From assembly GCA_024398435.1 (NCBI GenBank), contig JAKSJD010000010.1, positions 19,635-83,634 of the forward strand: a stretch of DNA of 64,000 nt. Direction: 5' to 3'. Position 1 is the first letter of the stretch; every line of letters starts with the position of its first letter. The notes below the pieces were generated by a model. That model did no database searches. It saw only the letters and a program-made list of their open reading frames with translations, and was not told the DNA's origin. Source of the stretch: Bacteroidaceae bacterium (GTDB lineage Bacteria > Bacteroidota > Bacteroidia > Bacteroidales > Bacteroidaceae). The translations under genes were made by a program, and so were the position numbers. Below, piece by piece: positions 19,469 through 28,359 of this stretch.

Positions 19469-19849
19469 ATGGCAATAAGAATTGTTGGTGTAGACCTCCC
19501 TCAGAATAAGAGAGGCGAAATTGCGTTAACATACATTTTTGGTATCGGACGCAGTAGCTCAGCTAAGATTTTGGAAAAGGCTGGCGTAGACAAGGATTTG
19601 AAAGTTAAGGACTGGACAGATGACCAGGCTGCAAAGGTTCGCGAGATCATCGGTGCAGAATACAAGGTTGAAGGTGACCTTCGTTCTGAAATCCAGCTTA
19701 ACATTAAGCGCTTGATGGATATTGGTTGCTATCGTGGCATCCGCCATCGTATTGGTTTGCCTGTTCGTGGACAGAGCACAAAGAACAATGCCCGTACACG
19801 TAAAGGTAAGAAGAAGACAGTTGCAAATAAGAAAAAGGCTACTAAATAA
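19469..19849 (+). CDS. rpsM: 30S ribosomal protein uS13
   Basis: S13 of the 30S head contacts the P-site tRNA; 126 residues. [20 protein letters not shown] and [20 protein letters not shown] are diagnostic, followed by the basic tail. Confidence 0.97.
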   Translation: MAIRIVGVDLPQNKRGEIALTYIFGIGRSSSAKILEKAGVDKDLKVKDWTDDQAAKVREIIGAEYKVEGDLRSEIQLNIKRLMDIGCYRGIRHRIGLPVRGQSTKNNARTRKGKKKTVANKKKATK

Positions 19850-19858
19850 TAATCAAGT

Positions 19859-20248
19859 ATGGCAAAGAAAACAACTTCTGCTAAGAAGAGAAATGTCAAA
19901 GTTGGTGCTCAGGGACAGCTTCATGTTCACTCATCTTTCAACAACATTATTGTTACTTTGGCAAACAGTGAAGGTCAGGTTATCTCTTGGTCATCAGCTG
20001 GTAAGATGGGCTTCAGAGGTTCAAAGAAGAACACTCCTTATGCAGCTCAAATGGCAGCTCAGGATTGTGCCAAAGTTGCTTACGACCTTGGTCTGAGAAA
20101 AGTCGTCGCTTACGTGAAGGGTCCAGGTAATGGACGCGAATCTGCAATTCGTGGCGTCTATGGTGCAGGTATTGAAGTAACAGAAATCGTTGACGTTACT
20201 CCACTTCCACACAATGGTTGTCGTCCTCCTAAGAGAAGAAGAGTTTAA
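19859..20248 (+). CDS. rpsK: 30S ribosomal protein uS11
   Basis: S11 of the 30S platform; 129 residues. [40 protein letters not shown] and the end [12 protein letters not shown] are diagnostic. A longer gap of 102 bases to rpsD follows; it contains no clear promoter box or terminator. Confidence 0.97.
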   Translation: MAKKTTSAKKRNVKVGAQGQLHVHSSFNNIIVTLANSEGQVISWSSAGKMGFRGSKKNTPYAAQMAAQDCAKVAYDLGLRKVVAYVKGPGNGRESAIRGVYGAGIEVTEIVDVTPLPHNGCRPPKRRRV

Positions 20249-20350
20249 TAATTAGTAAATTGTATTGGTGAAGTGTTATTTAGACGGCATCTTTTCCTTT
20301 CTGCTGTCGCGGCTGCAACACTAACCGATGCGTAAAAAATAAGAATTTAT

Positions 20351-20956
20351 ATGGCAAGATATATTGGCCCTAAATCAAGAATCTCTCGTCGTTTTGGTGA
20401 GGCAATTTTTGGACCTGACAAAGTTCTTTCAAAGAGAAACTATCCAGCAGGTCAGCATGGCAATAATCGCCGCAAGAAGTCTTCAGAATATGGACTTATG
20501 CTTGCTGAGAAGCAGAAGGCAAAGTATACTTATGGTGTTCTCGAGCGTCAGTTCCGCAACTTGTTTGAGAAAGCTGCTTCTACAGATGGTGTAACCGGTG
20601 AGGTACTTCTTCAGAGTCTCGAAGCTCGTCTTGACAACGTAGTATATCGTCTTGGTATTGCTCCAACACGTGCAGCTGCTCGCCAGTTGGTTGGTCACAA
20701 GCACATTACCGTAGATGGTCAAGTTGTAAACATCCCTTCTTATTCAGTTAAACCTGGTCAGCTTGTTGCTGTTCGCGAAAAGGCTAAGTCTCTCGAAGTG
20801 ATCGCAGCATCTTTGGCTGGATTCAATCACAGCAAATATCCTTGGATTGAGTGGAACGAAGAGGCAAAGGGCGGCAAGTTGCTGCACATGCCAGAGCGTG
20901 CTGACATTCCTGAGAATATTAAAGAACAGATGATAGTCGAGTTGTACTCTAAATAA
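20351..20956 (+). CDS. rpsD: 30S ribosomal protein uS4
   Basis: S4 is a primary assembly protein of the 30S body and represses the alpha operon in E. coli; 201 residues. [40 protein letters not shown] (S4 RNA-binding domain) and the C-terminal [20 protein letters not shown] fit the Bacteroidota type without the N-terminal zinc cysteines. Confidence 0.97.
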   Translation: MARYIGPKSRISRRFGEAIFGPDKVLSKRNYPAGQHGNNRRKKSSEYGLMLAEKQKAKYTYGVLERQFRNLFEKAASTDGVTGEVLLQSLEARLDNVVYRLGIAPTRAAARQLVGHKHITVDGQVVNIPSYSVKPGQLVAVREKAKSLEVIAASLAGFNHSKYPWIEWNEEAKGGKLLHMPERADIPENIKEQMIVELYSK

Positions 20957-20965
20957 AAATTAACA

Positions 20966-21958
20966 ATGGCGGTATTAGCATTTCAAAAACCTGAAAAAGT
21001 CATAATGTTGGAAGCTGACGACAAGTTCGGAAAGTTTGAATTCCGTCCTTTGGAGCCAGGTTTCGGAATTACCATTGGTAATTCTCTTCGTCGCATACTT
21101 CTGTCTTCTCTTGAGGGTTTTGCCATCAACACTATCCGTATAGCTGGTGTTGAGCATGAATTCTCTACAGTTCCAGGAGTAAAGGAAGATGTCACCAACA
21201 TTATCTTGAATCTCAAAAAAGTGAGATTTAAGCAATTAGTCGACGAGATGGATTCTGAAAAGGTTTCCATTACTGTCGCAAACACAACTGAGTTTAAAGC
21301 TGGAGATATTAGCAAATATCTTAATGGATTTGGAGTGTTAAATCCTGAATTGGTAATTTGTCATTTAGATCCAAAAGCAACATTGGAGATTGAGATTAGT
21401 GTAAACAAGGGCCGTGGTTATGTTCCTGCAGATGAGAACCGTCAGTATTGCAAGGAAATCAACGAATTGGCAATTGATTCTACTTATACTCCAATCCGTA
21501 ATGTGAAGTTTTTCGTAGAGCCTTACCGTGTTCAGCAGAAGACTGACTATGATAAGTTGGTGCTTGAAATCACTACAGATGGCTCTATTCATCCTAAGGA
21601 TGCTTTGAAGGAAGCTGCTAAGATTCTTATCTACCACTTCATGTTGTTCTCTGACGAGAAGATTACTCTCGACAATAATGACCTTGATGGTAGCGAGGAA
21701 TTTGATGAAGAAATCCTTCGCATGCGTCAGTTGCTTAAGACTAAACTCACTGATATGAATCTGTCAGTTCGCGCCCTCAATTGCTTGAAGGCTGCTAAGG
21801 TAGAATCTCTTGGTGATTTGGTGACATACCAAAAGAGTGATTTGCTCAAATTCCGCAACTTCGGTAAGAAGTCACTCACTGAGCTTGACGACCTGCTCGA
21901 GCAGCATGGATTGTCATTCGGAACCGACACTTCTAAGTATAAATTGGATAAAGATTAA
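20966..21958 (+). CDS. rpoA: RNA polymerase subunit alpha
   Basis: The alpha subunit is the assembly platform of RNA polymerase; 330 residues. The N-terminal domain has [20 protein letters not shown] and [20 protein letters not shown]; the C-terminal domain has [20 protein letters not shown] and [20 protein letters not shown] for DNA and factor contacts. It lies 9 bases after rpsD and 6 before rplQ. Confidence 0.98.
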   Translation: MAVLAFQKPEKVIMLEADDKFGKFEFRPLEPGFGITIGNSLRRILLSSLEGFAINTIRIAGVEHEFSTVPGVKEDVTNIILNLKKVRFKQLVDEMDSEKVSITVANTTEFKAGDISKYLNGFGVLNPELVICHLDPKATLEIEISVNKGRGYVPADENRQYCKEINELAIDSTYTPIRNVKFFVEPYRVQQKTDYDKLVLEITTDGSIHPKDALKEAAKILIYHFMLFSDEKITLDNNDLDGSEEFDEEILRMRQLLKTKLTDMNLSVRALNCLKAAKVESLGDLVTYQKSDLLKFRNFGKKSLTELDDLLEQHGLSFGTDTSKYKLDKD

Positions 21959-21964
21959 TCAACG

Positions 21965-22453
21965 ATGAGACACAATAAGAAATTCAATCATCTGAGTCGT
22001 AAGGCATCTCACAGAGCTGCAATGTTGTCAAACATGGCAACTTCATTGATTCTTCACAAGAGAATTACAACGACTCTTCAGAAGGCTAAAGCCCTTCGCG
22101 TATATGTAGAGCCATTGATTACAAAGGCTAAGGACGATACAACTGCTTCACGTCGTGTAGTATTCAGCTATTTGCAGGACAAGTATGCTGTTACAGAGCT
22201 CTTCGGCCCTGTTGCTACAAAGGTGGGCAACCGTCCAGGCGGTTACACTCGTATCATTAAGCTTGGCAAGCGCCAGTCTGATGATGCTGATATGGCTTTC
22301 ATTGAATTGGTTGACTTCGATGAGAACATGGCTAAGGTAGAAAAGAAGGTTACTCGTACACGCCGTTCAAAGAAGTCTGCACCAAAGGCAGAGGCTCCAG
22401 TAGAAGCACCTGCTGAAGCAGAAGCTCCTGTAGAAGAGAAGACTGAAGAATAA
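21965..22453 (+). CDS. rplQ: 50S ribosomal protein bL17 with acidic Ala/Pro/Glu tail
   Basis: L17 of the 50S subunit; 162 residues. The ~120-residue core starts [20 protein letters not shown] and includes [21 protein letters not shown] tail from about residue 130 begins basic ([14 protein letters not shown]) and becomes a low-complexity repeat of Ala, Pro, Glu and Val ending VEEKTEE. Such extensions are known in Bacteroidota L17, but their role is not. It is the last gene of the locus; a strong terminator follows 22 bases later. Confidence 0.95.
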   Translation: MRHNKKFNHLSRKASHRAAMLSNMATSLILHKRITTTLQKAKALRVYVEPLITKAKDDTTASRRVVFSYLQDKYAVTELFGPVATKVGNRPGGYTRIIKLGKRQSDDADMAFIELVDFDENMAKVEKKVTRTRRSKKSAPKAEAPVEAPAEAEAPVEEKTEE

Positions 22454-22475
22454 TTTTCAGCTAATTCTATACAAG

Positions 22476-22507
22476 AACCGCATCCTATTTTGGGGTGCGG
22501 TTTTTTT
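22476..22507 (+). terminator. Intrinsic terminator of the ribosomal locus
   Basis: A ten-pair stem (AACCGCATCC at 22476-22485 with GGGTGCGGTT at 22493-22502, one T-G wobble) has a 7-base loop and is followed by further T residues to 22507. Confidence 0.92.
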
Positions 22508-22563
22508 GTTTGATTGCATCAATATATTTGCATTCAAAAAGATTATTATGTTTGGCATAAAAC

Positions 22564-22651
22564 CTTATAAGAAATGGGTCGGAGTCTTATAAGAAAATGG
22601 GTCAAACCTTATAAGAAATTGCCCTGTTTCTTATAATGTATTTTCGGGGGC
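22564..22651. repeat. 22-bp-period direct repeat array B1 (four units)
   Basis: CTTATAAGAAA (last unit CTTATAATG) starts at 22564, 22586, 22608 and 22630, exactly 22 apart. The first 11 bases of each unit are well conserved and the rest drifts (ATGGGTC in units 1 and 2). Confidence 0.85.
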
Positions 22652-22661
22652 AGAAATAGAC

Positions 22662-22749
22662 CGCGTTCCATGTGGCAAAACATCGCGTTCCATGAGGTAA
22701 AACATCGCGTTTCTGAAGGTCAAACAACGCGTTCTTTTTTCGTGGGTAA
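22662..22749. repeat. 22-bp-period direct repeat array B2 (four units)
   Basis: CGCGTT starts at 22662, 22684, 22706 and 22728, exactly 22 apart. Units 1 and 2 share CGCGTTCCATG and AAAACAT. The sequence is unrelated to the array just upstream although the period is the same. Confidence 0.85.
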
Positions 22750-22947
22750 ATTATGCTTTTTGCTATTGGACGAAAATAGGCATTCGAAGTGTTGGGAAAT
22801 GAAACAAGGTGGTAACTTGGTAACATGGTAACAAATAGCCATTGCGGAATAAGTGTCGAAAGATGTATTTTCTCGGTTTTGAAGATGAAATGACGCATAT
22901 ATTTTATTATTTTGTTAAAATATATAAATTCATTCGAAAATTTTGTG

Positions 22948-22955
22948 TAAGTTTG
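22948..22955 (+). promoter_or_regulatory. Promoter -7 box of the CotH-like gene
   Basis: TAAGTTTG fits TAnnTTTG, 55 bases before the ATG at 23011. No clear -33 TTTG at 19-20 bases. Confidence 0.5.
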
Positions 22956-23010
22956 CAGTCCAATAATTATTACGAACCAATATACCTGATGATAATAAAA
23001 AGAATTGAAG

Positions 23011-25416
23011 ATGAATCTTACTAAAAAACTAATTACACTATTTTTTGTCTTGGCTTCGTTTTGCCAAGTTATGGCTCAGAATCAGTATAGAGTCAACATG
23101 CATTACCAGAATGGTTACGACTGTCAATGGAGCTTCCCTTTCAAAGTGGAGCACATGTCTCATTTCGATTTTTCTGATGATTTGAAGGAACTAAGAGGCC
23201 ATCGCATTGATGAGGAGGAAGGGTATGAGATGTATATTCCTTTCAATGTGGATTATATTGACAGCATTACATTCTCTGACGAAATTCCTGATTCGCTCGA
23301 GGGACATGATAAGCATAAGGTTTTTGCACTATATATTACTACTGATGGCGGATTAGGTGTGAAATCGAAGGACGATTATGTAGATTGCTATATTTCGCTT
23401 GATGGAAAAGGGGAGTATGGCGACTATTCCGGTCCTGCACGAATCAAGGGCCGAGGCAATTCCACATGGTTGTGGTATGATAAGAAGCCTTACCGAATAA
23501 AACTTGCCGAAAAGCATAAGATGCTCGGATTGGATAAGAACAAGGATTGGGTGTTGCTGGCCAATTTCCGCGACCCAACTGATCTGATGAATGCCTTTGT
23601 GTTTGAAGTGGCAGATTGGATGGGTATGGACTATGTAAATCATACACGTTTTGTCGAAGTATGGCTTGATGGCGATTATATCGGATTGTATCAGTTGACC
23701 GAACAAATCGAACAAGGCAAGTCGAGGGTCGATGTAGCCGATGAAGGCGGAATATTGCTGACGATGGACTTGGACGACGGACCTTCATTGAGTCCTGAAG
23801 CAACAGATAATTTCTGGTCAGATGTGTTTAGCCTTCCTATGGCAGTGAAATACCCGGAAGACGTTACTGAAGACCGTTTGGAAGAGATAAAAGCCGACTT
23901 TGCTCAGGTGGAAGAAGCTATCAAAGCTGCCAATTACCAATTGCTTGATTCCTTGATGGATATGAGGTCATTTATGACGATGACTATGCTCCAGGAATAT
24001 ACGATGAATGTGGAGATATGTGCTCCTCGAAGCATTTATCTTTACAAAGATGCAGGAGGCAAATGGTTTATGGGTCCATTCTGGGATTGGGATGCAGGTT
24101 TTTGCTTTGATTGGACCGACTATGAACGAAATCATACTTTCTTTGGCGAATACACTTCTCTGATGTTAGGTGCTGATCCTGCCAATAGGCGCGGTGGACG
24201 TTCCGATTGTCCAAAATATTTCACAAATATGTTCAAGTCTGACACCTATACAAAAGAGTATAAAGCATTGTGGAATAGTGTGAAGGATTCTCTCCTAACC
24301 CGTAATTGGGCAGAGATGGAAAAGTATGTTGATGAACTCGAAAAGGGAGCATACTATCGTGATTCGAAGCGTTGGCCGATAGTGTGGAATGGGCATACTT
24401 TCATTATTGATGAAGAGATAAATAAGCTGCATACTTGGCTTATTAACCGTACATACTATCTTAATGAAATTATAAACAACTATCCCGAAACAGGACAGGA
24501 AGGAGATGACAGCAACTATGGTGTGGTAAGTACTGTGGTTGACAAGATCCAAAACACGATAACCATTAATGCAATTATGAATGCAGCAGATGGTTATGGC
24601 CAAGACTTCCGAATTGAAATAAATCAAACTGTTCTTGCCGAAATGTTCGGAGTTCCAGTTGAGAATATGTGGGCAATGGATTTGGTAGCTCTCAATTCAG
24701 ATGGCAGTGTGGGCCAAAACACTGCAGCCGGAGTTTATGGCGCATGGTTTGATGCAAATGGAAATACGAATCAGTGGGGTTCTGGCCATGTATATATTGA
24801 GTCAAACGAATTGTATTCATGGGCTTGTGGCAGTCATCCAGACAATTGCTACTCTGGGCATACCCATACCGTCTATATGAAATATAGCATGAATGTCAAT
24901 GGCCAGACGAAATCAGTTGTCGTTAAAGTCAATTTTGGAATCAATACTGCACCAGTTGACAACGGTAAAGTCATTCCTGGAGAAGGTGGAGAAGGCTCTG
25001 GCGAAGAAGATGCAAAAACCATTGAAAAATCATACACACTCATTAAGAGTGGAGGCTATGCCCAGAACGTGAAAGTAGAAGTGGACAAAGAGGAATTGGC
25101 CCAATTGCTTGGTGTATCTTCTTCCGATTTGAGCAGGCGCAATCTTTCACTCGTTCCGCTCAATGTTGACGGTACGGAAGGAAACAATACCGCAGCCAAA
25201 ACTTATGGTGCATGGTTTGATGAAAATGGAGATACAAATGAGTGGAGAAATGGCCATGTTTATATCGAATCAGATGACCTATATTCATGGGCTTGTGGTT
25301 GTCATCCAGACAACTGTACAGCAGGCGATATTCATACCGTAACCATGCAATATATTTACACAAATGGAAGTGTAAAAAAGACCGTAAATGTGGTCGTGAC
25401 TTTCTTCATTTCCTAA
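23011..25416 (+). CDS. CotH kinase-like secreted protein with two C-terminal DUF4859-like domains
   Basis: This 801-residue exported protein starts at the ATG at 23011; a TTG two codons earlier is possible. Its signal peptide ends near QVMAQ. Residues about 100-400 match the CotH family: RIKGRGNSTWLWYDKKPYRI, GLDKNKDWVLLANFRDPTDL, VEVWLDGDYIGLYQLTEQIE and WFMGPFWDWDAGFCFDWTDY. CotH proteins of spore formers are protein kinases; bacterial surface members are mostly uncharacterised. Residues about 505-800 hold two tandem copies of one domain. Both contain YGAWFD.NG.TN.W..GHVYIES and LYSWACG.HPDNC, resembling DUF4859 modules of Bacteroidota surface proteins; that name is my recollection of the family. 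It lies 186 bases upstream of the fasciclin operon, which appears to have its own promoter. Confidence 0.8.
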   Translation: MNLTKKLITLFFVLASFCQVMAQNQYRVNMHYQNGYDCQWSFPFKVEHMSHFDFSDDLKELRGHRIDEEEGYEMYIPFNVDYIDSITFSDEIPDSLEGHDKHKVFALYITTDGGLGVKSKDDYVDCYISLDGKGEYGDYSGPARIKGRGNSTWLWYDKKPYRIKLAEKHKMLGLDKNKDWVLLANFRDPTDLMNAFVFEVADWMGMDYVNHTRFVEVWLDGDYIGLYQLTEQIEQGKSRVDVADEGGILLTMDLDDGPSLSPEATDNFWSDVFSLPMAVKYPEDVTEDRLEEIKADFAQVEEAIKAANYQLLDSLMDMRSFMTMTMLQEYTMNVEICAPRSIYLYKDAGGKWFMGPFWDWDAGFCFDWTDYERNHTFFGEYTSLMLGADPANRRGGRSDCPKYFTNMFKSDTYTKEYKALWNSVKDSLLTRNWAEMEKYVDELEKGAYYRDSKRWPIVWNGHTFIIDEEINKLHTWLINRTYYLNEIINNYPETGQEGDDSNYGVVSTVVDKIQNTITINAIMNAADGYGQDFRIEINQTVLAEMFGVPVENMWAMDLVALNSDGSVGQNTAAGVYGAWFDANGNTNQWGSGHVYIESNELYSWACGSHPDNCYSGHTHTVYMKYSMNVNGQTKSVVVKVNFGINTAPVDNGKVIPGEGGEGSGEEDAKTIEKSYTLIKSGGYAQNVKVEVDKEELAQLLGVSSSDLSRRNLSLVPLNVDGTEGNNTAAKTYGAWFDENGDTNEWRNGHVYIESDDLYSWACGCHPDNCTAGDIHTVTMQYIYTNGSVKKTVNVVVTFFIS

Positions 25417-25508
25417 AGGAAAAAACGCAATCATTGCTCTCTAACTATGTTGATTTTATAGAAAACGCACAAATTATTAAAAAAAAACTGCTGAAAAGTT
25501 TGTTAAAA

Positions 25509-25539
25509 TTTGTTTACTAAAAATAAAATATGTAACTTG
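25509..25539 (+). promoter_or_regulatory. Promoter of the fasciclin-SusCD operon
   Basis: TTTG (25509-25512) is followed after 20 bases by TAACTTG (25533-25539), one base short of the TAnnTTTG consensus. The implied leader before the ATG at 25603 is ~55 bases. Confidence 0.5.
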
Positions 25540-25602
25540 CCGGCCATTAAGGACCACTCAAGTCCGCAATAACTATTAAATTATTTAATAATTCTAAATT
25601 TT

Positions 25603-28350
25603 ATGTTGTTTAACTTTCAGAGTAACAAACTACGCAAACATCTCCTGGTAGGAGGTGCTTTGTGTGCTGCAACTCTTGGATTTTTCTCTTGTACTCCAGA
25701 TTACAATCTGGACAATGACCAGCCATCAGGACTGAACACAATCTATGGCTACATGGTTCAAGAGGGAAACTACAAGACATTCTTGCAGCTGATTGACGAC
25801 CTTGGTGAAACAAGGACTTTGTCAATGACTGGTAGTAAGACCCTGTTTATAGCAGACGACGATGCATTCGCAGAGTTCTTTGCTACAAACAAGTGGGGGG
25901 TAAAGAATTATGATCAGTTGTCACTCGCGCAGAAGAAACTCATTCTCCGCAGTTCAATGATCGATAATCCTTACCCATTCAGCATGCTTTCGAGCGTACA
26001 GGGCCCAATTGAAGGCGAATGTATGCGTCGAACTTCTTCATTGCAAATTTACGACTCAGTTTTGGTCGTAAGTGTTGACGATCCTCAGCTCCCAACAAAC
26101 TCAGCTACACCAGCTTGGGCAGTTAGAGCAGCTAATCACGACTCACTCGTTCTCTTCAAGGACGCATCTGCAGCACCAATGATTCACTTCATGCCTCGCT
26201 TCCTTGCTCAGAACATGATTACCGACAAGGACGTTGACTTCCTTTTCAACGATCCAGCAGGTACTCGTAAAACTGACGACGGTTATGTAAATGACTGTAA
26301 GATTATCGAGTCTAACATCTTCTGTAAGAATGGTTTCTTGCATAAAGTAAACAAGGTGATGACTTCACTCGACAATATGGCAGAGATCATCCGAATCAAC
26401 CCTAAGATGAGCGCATATAGCACTTTGCTTGAGCGTTTTGCAACTTTGAGTTATGATGAAGATATTACAGATCGTTACAACGAAATCTACAACACAAATG
26501 TTGACTCTTGCTTCGAGAAAGTTTACTTTGCAAAGCGTGGCAACAAAACATCAGGTACAACATCAACAGAACGAAGCCAAGATATCGATGGTGTTTCAGT
26601 TGACGCATTGTTGAAGTTCGATCCAGGATGGAACAGATACCAGCCAGGTAACCTCAGCGATGGCAATCGTGACGAAGTTATGGAAGATATGGGCGTTATG
26701 TTGGTACCAACCAACGAAGCTCTTGATTTATGGTGGAACCAAGGTGGTGGTGAAGTTCTTAAAGACAACTATGGTGCATGGGAAAATGTTCCAAACAAAG
26801 TTGTAAAGGAACTCATCAACAACAACATGCTTTCTTCATTCACAAGTTCAGTTCCTACAAAGTTTAACACAGTCTTGAATGATGCAGCAATGGAAATGGG
26901 AATCACAACTGCTGATGTTGATAGTGTATTGCTTGGATGCAATGGCGCAGTTTATCTTACTAACAAGGTATTCTCTCCAACAAGCTACTCTTCAGTCCTC
27001 TTCCCTGCACTTGTAACTGAGAACATGAGCATTATCTACAATGCTATTGAAGTCCTTGACTTCTCAGCATACCTTAATGCAATGAAGCTTCAGGTTCCTT
27101 ATAGCTTCTTTATTCCAGTTAACGATGGTATGCTTACATATATCGACCCTGTATCTCTTGGTCAGGCAACAACCAACATGTGGAAGTTCCATTACGATCC
27201 AAAGGCAGCTAACATGTATTCTCGCATTTCTGCAACAGTTTACCAAGTAACAAGAAATGAAGACGGAACTTGGGAAGTAGGTGACTCTTTGAAGAAAATC
27301 ACTGGTAGCTCAAGTACAGACCAAGTATATGACCGTCTTGAAGATATTCTTGATAACTGTATCGTCATTGGCGAAATCACTCAAGGTAAGCACTTCTACA
27401 AAACAAAGGGCAACAACTTTATCAAGGTTGAAGGTCAAGTTAATGTAGAAGGTTCTATGCAAGTATATGGCGGATGGCAGGCAGAAGACGAAACTCCAAT
27501 CACTGTCAACAAGATATACAACATGGACAATGGTAAATCATATGTAGTTGACGTGCCTCTTTACACTCCACGCAGAGCAACAAGTGATGTTTTCTCAGAA
27601 AATGAAGAATTCAGTGAGTTCTATTCAATGCTTCAGGCTTGTGGTGCTTTGTCAACAAACACAAACAGCACAATCAACTGGTCTTCATCATCAAAGAATG
27701 GTAACTTGATCTACATCCCAGACAAGGCAAGTAAGTCAAGTATCAACTACCTCCTCAATACATTCCATTACACAATTTATGCTCCAACAAACGAAGCAAT
27801 GCGCGAAGCTTATGATATGGGTCTTCCTACATTGGATATGCTTGATGAAGCAATGGCAATTGACGAGGACGATACAACTGAAATTTATAAGGAAATTGAA
27901 GACTCAGCAGAACACCTTAAGAAAGTCATCCTCGACTTTGTTAAGTACCACATCCAAGATAATGCACTTTTTGCTGACCCAGGTTTTGAAAGTGGAAACT
28001 ACGAAACTGCAAAGACAAACCCTAACACAGGTCGTTCATTCAAGCTAACAGTTGTAAACGATGGCAACAACATGTCTGTTCAGGGTGTTTGCAGCGAAGC
28101 TCAGAACGTCAACAAAGACGTAATGTGCAACGTAATGGCTCGTGAATATTGGTTGAACAATTCTAAGGTCGAACAGGCTACTTTGATAGAGACTTCTTCA
28201 TTTGTAGTTCTCCATGCAATCGACCATCCTCTTCTTTACAAGTATTATCCTGATCAGGACTTGGAAGATCCTCTGTACAATCAGTTTATATATTCTCCAT
28301 TCGAAATATATGTGCCTGATGAAGAAGAAGCTGTTAAACGTCGTAAATAA
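25603..28350 (+). CDS. Multi-domain fasciclin (FAS1) lipoprotein
   Basis: This predicted surface lipoprotein has 915 residues. The N-terminus is hydrophobic and ends in a lipobox (LGFFSC, Cys30). About four FAS1-like domains can be traced by the repeating pattern of a hydrophobic helix, a (F/L)(I/V/A)P(T/V)N(E/D) strand and a late H..(N/D) segment: near residues 40-255 (TLFIADDDAFAEF), 265-470 (VMLVPTNEALDLW), 475-655 (YSFFIPVNDGML) and 660-905 (YTIYAPTNEAMREA). FAS1 domains are adhesion modules. In Bacteroidota they occur beside SusC/SusD, where their ligand is unknown. It is first in an operon with a 9-base gap to the SusC gene, so it probably forms part of the same outer-membrane assembly. 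Domain borders are approximate. Confidence 0.8.
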   Translation: MLFNFQSNKLRKHLLVGGALCAATLGFFSCTPDYNLDNDQPSGLNTIYGYMVQEGNYKTFLQLIDDLGETRTLSMTGSKTLFIADDDAFAEFFATNKWGVKNYDQLSLAQKKLILRSSMIDNPYPFSMLSSVQGPIEGECMRRTSSLQIYDSVLVVSVDDPQLPTNSATPAWAVRAANHDSLVLFKDASAAPMIHFMPRFLAQNMITDKDVDFLFNDPAGTRKTDDGYVNDCKIIESNIFCKNGFLHKVNKVMTSLDNMAEIIRINPKMSAYSTLLERFATLSYDEDITDRYNEIYNTNVDSCFEKVYFAKRGNKTSGTTSTERSQDIDGVSVDALLKFDPGWNRYQPGNLSDGNRDEVMEDMGVMLVPTNEALDLWWNQGGGEVLKDNYGAWENVPNKVVKELINNNMLSSFTSSVPTKFNTVLNDAAMEMGITTADVDSVLLGCNGAVYLTNKVFSPTSYSSVLFPALVTENMSIIYNAIEVLDFSAYLNAMKLQVPYSFFIPVNDGMLTYIDPVSLGQATTNMWKFHYDPKAANMYSRISATVYQVTRNEDGTWEVGDSLKKITGSSSTDQVYDRLEDILDNCIVIGEITQGKHFYKTKGNNFIKVEGQVNVEGSMQVYGGWQAEDETPITVNKIYNMDNGKSYVVDVPLYTPRRATSDVFSENEEFSEFYSMLQACGALSTNTNSTINWSSSSKNGNLIYIPDKASKSSINYLLNTFHYTIYAPTNEAMREAYDMGLPTLDMLDEAMAIDEDDTTEIYKEIEDSAEHLKKVILDFVKYHIQDNALFADPGFESGNYETAKTNPNTGRSFKLTVVNDGNNMSVQGVCSEAQNVNKDVMCNVMAREYWLNNSKVEQATLIETSSFVVLHAIDHPLLYKYYPDQDLEDPLYNQFIYSPFEIYVPDEEEAVKRRK

Positions 28351-28359
28351 TCTAAGCGT

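Larger units (their letters stand above)
22454..23010. other. Intergenic region between rplQ and the CotH-like gene
   Basis: This 557-bp gap holds the terminator at 22476-22507, two adjacent 22-bp-period repeat arrays (22564-22651 and 22662-22749) and the -7 box at 22948-22955. A 60-codon ORF can be read across the promoter region but has no protein character. Confidence 0.7.

Noticed and set aside
22564-22749. CRISPR array
   Set aside because: The units are direct 22-bp tandem blocks with conserved heads and drifting tails; there is no repeat-spacer alternation with 25-40-base unique spacers and no cas gene nearby.
22842-23024. 60-codon ORF upstream of the CotH-like gene
   Set aside because: It spans the TAAGTTTG promoter box and overlaps the CotH start; no protein character.
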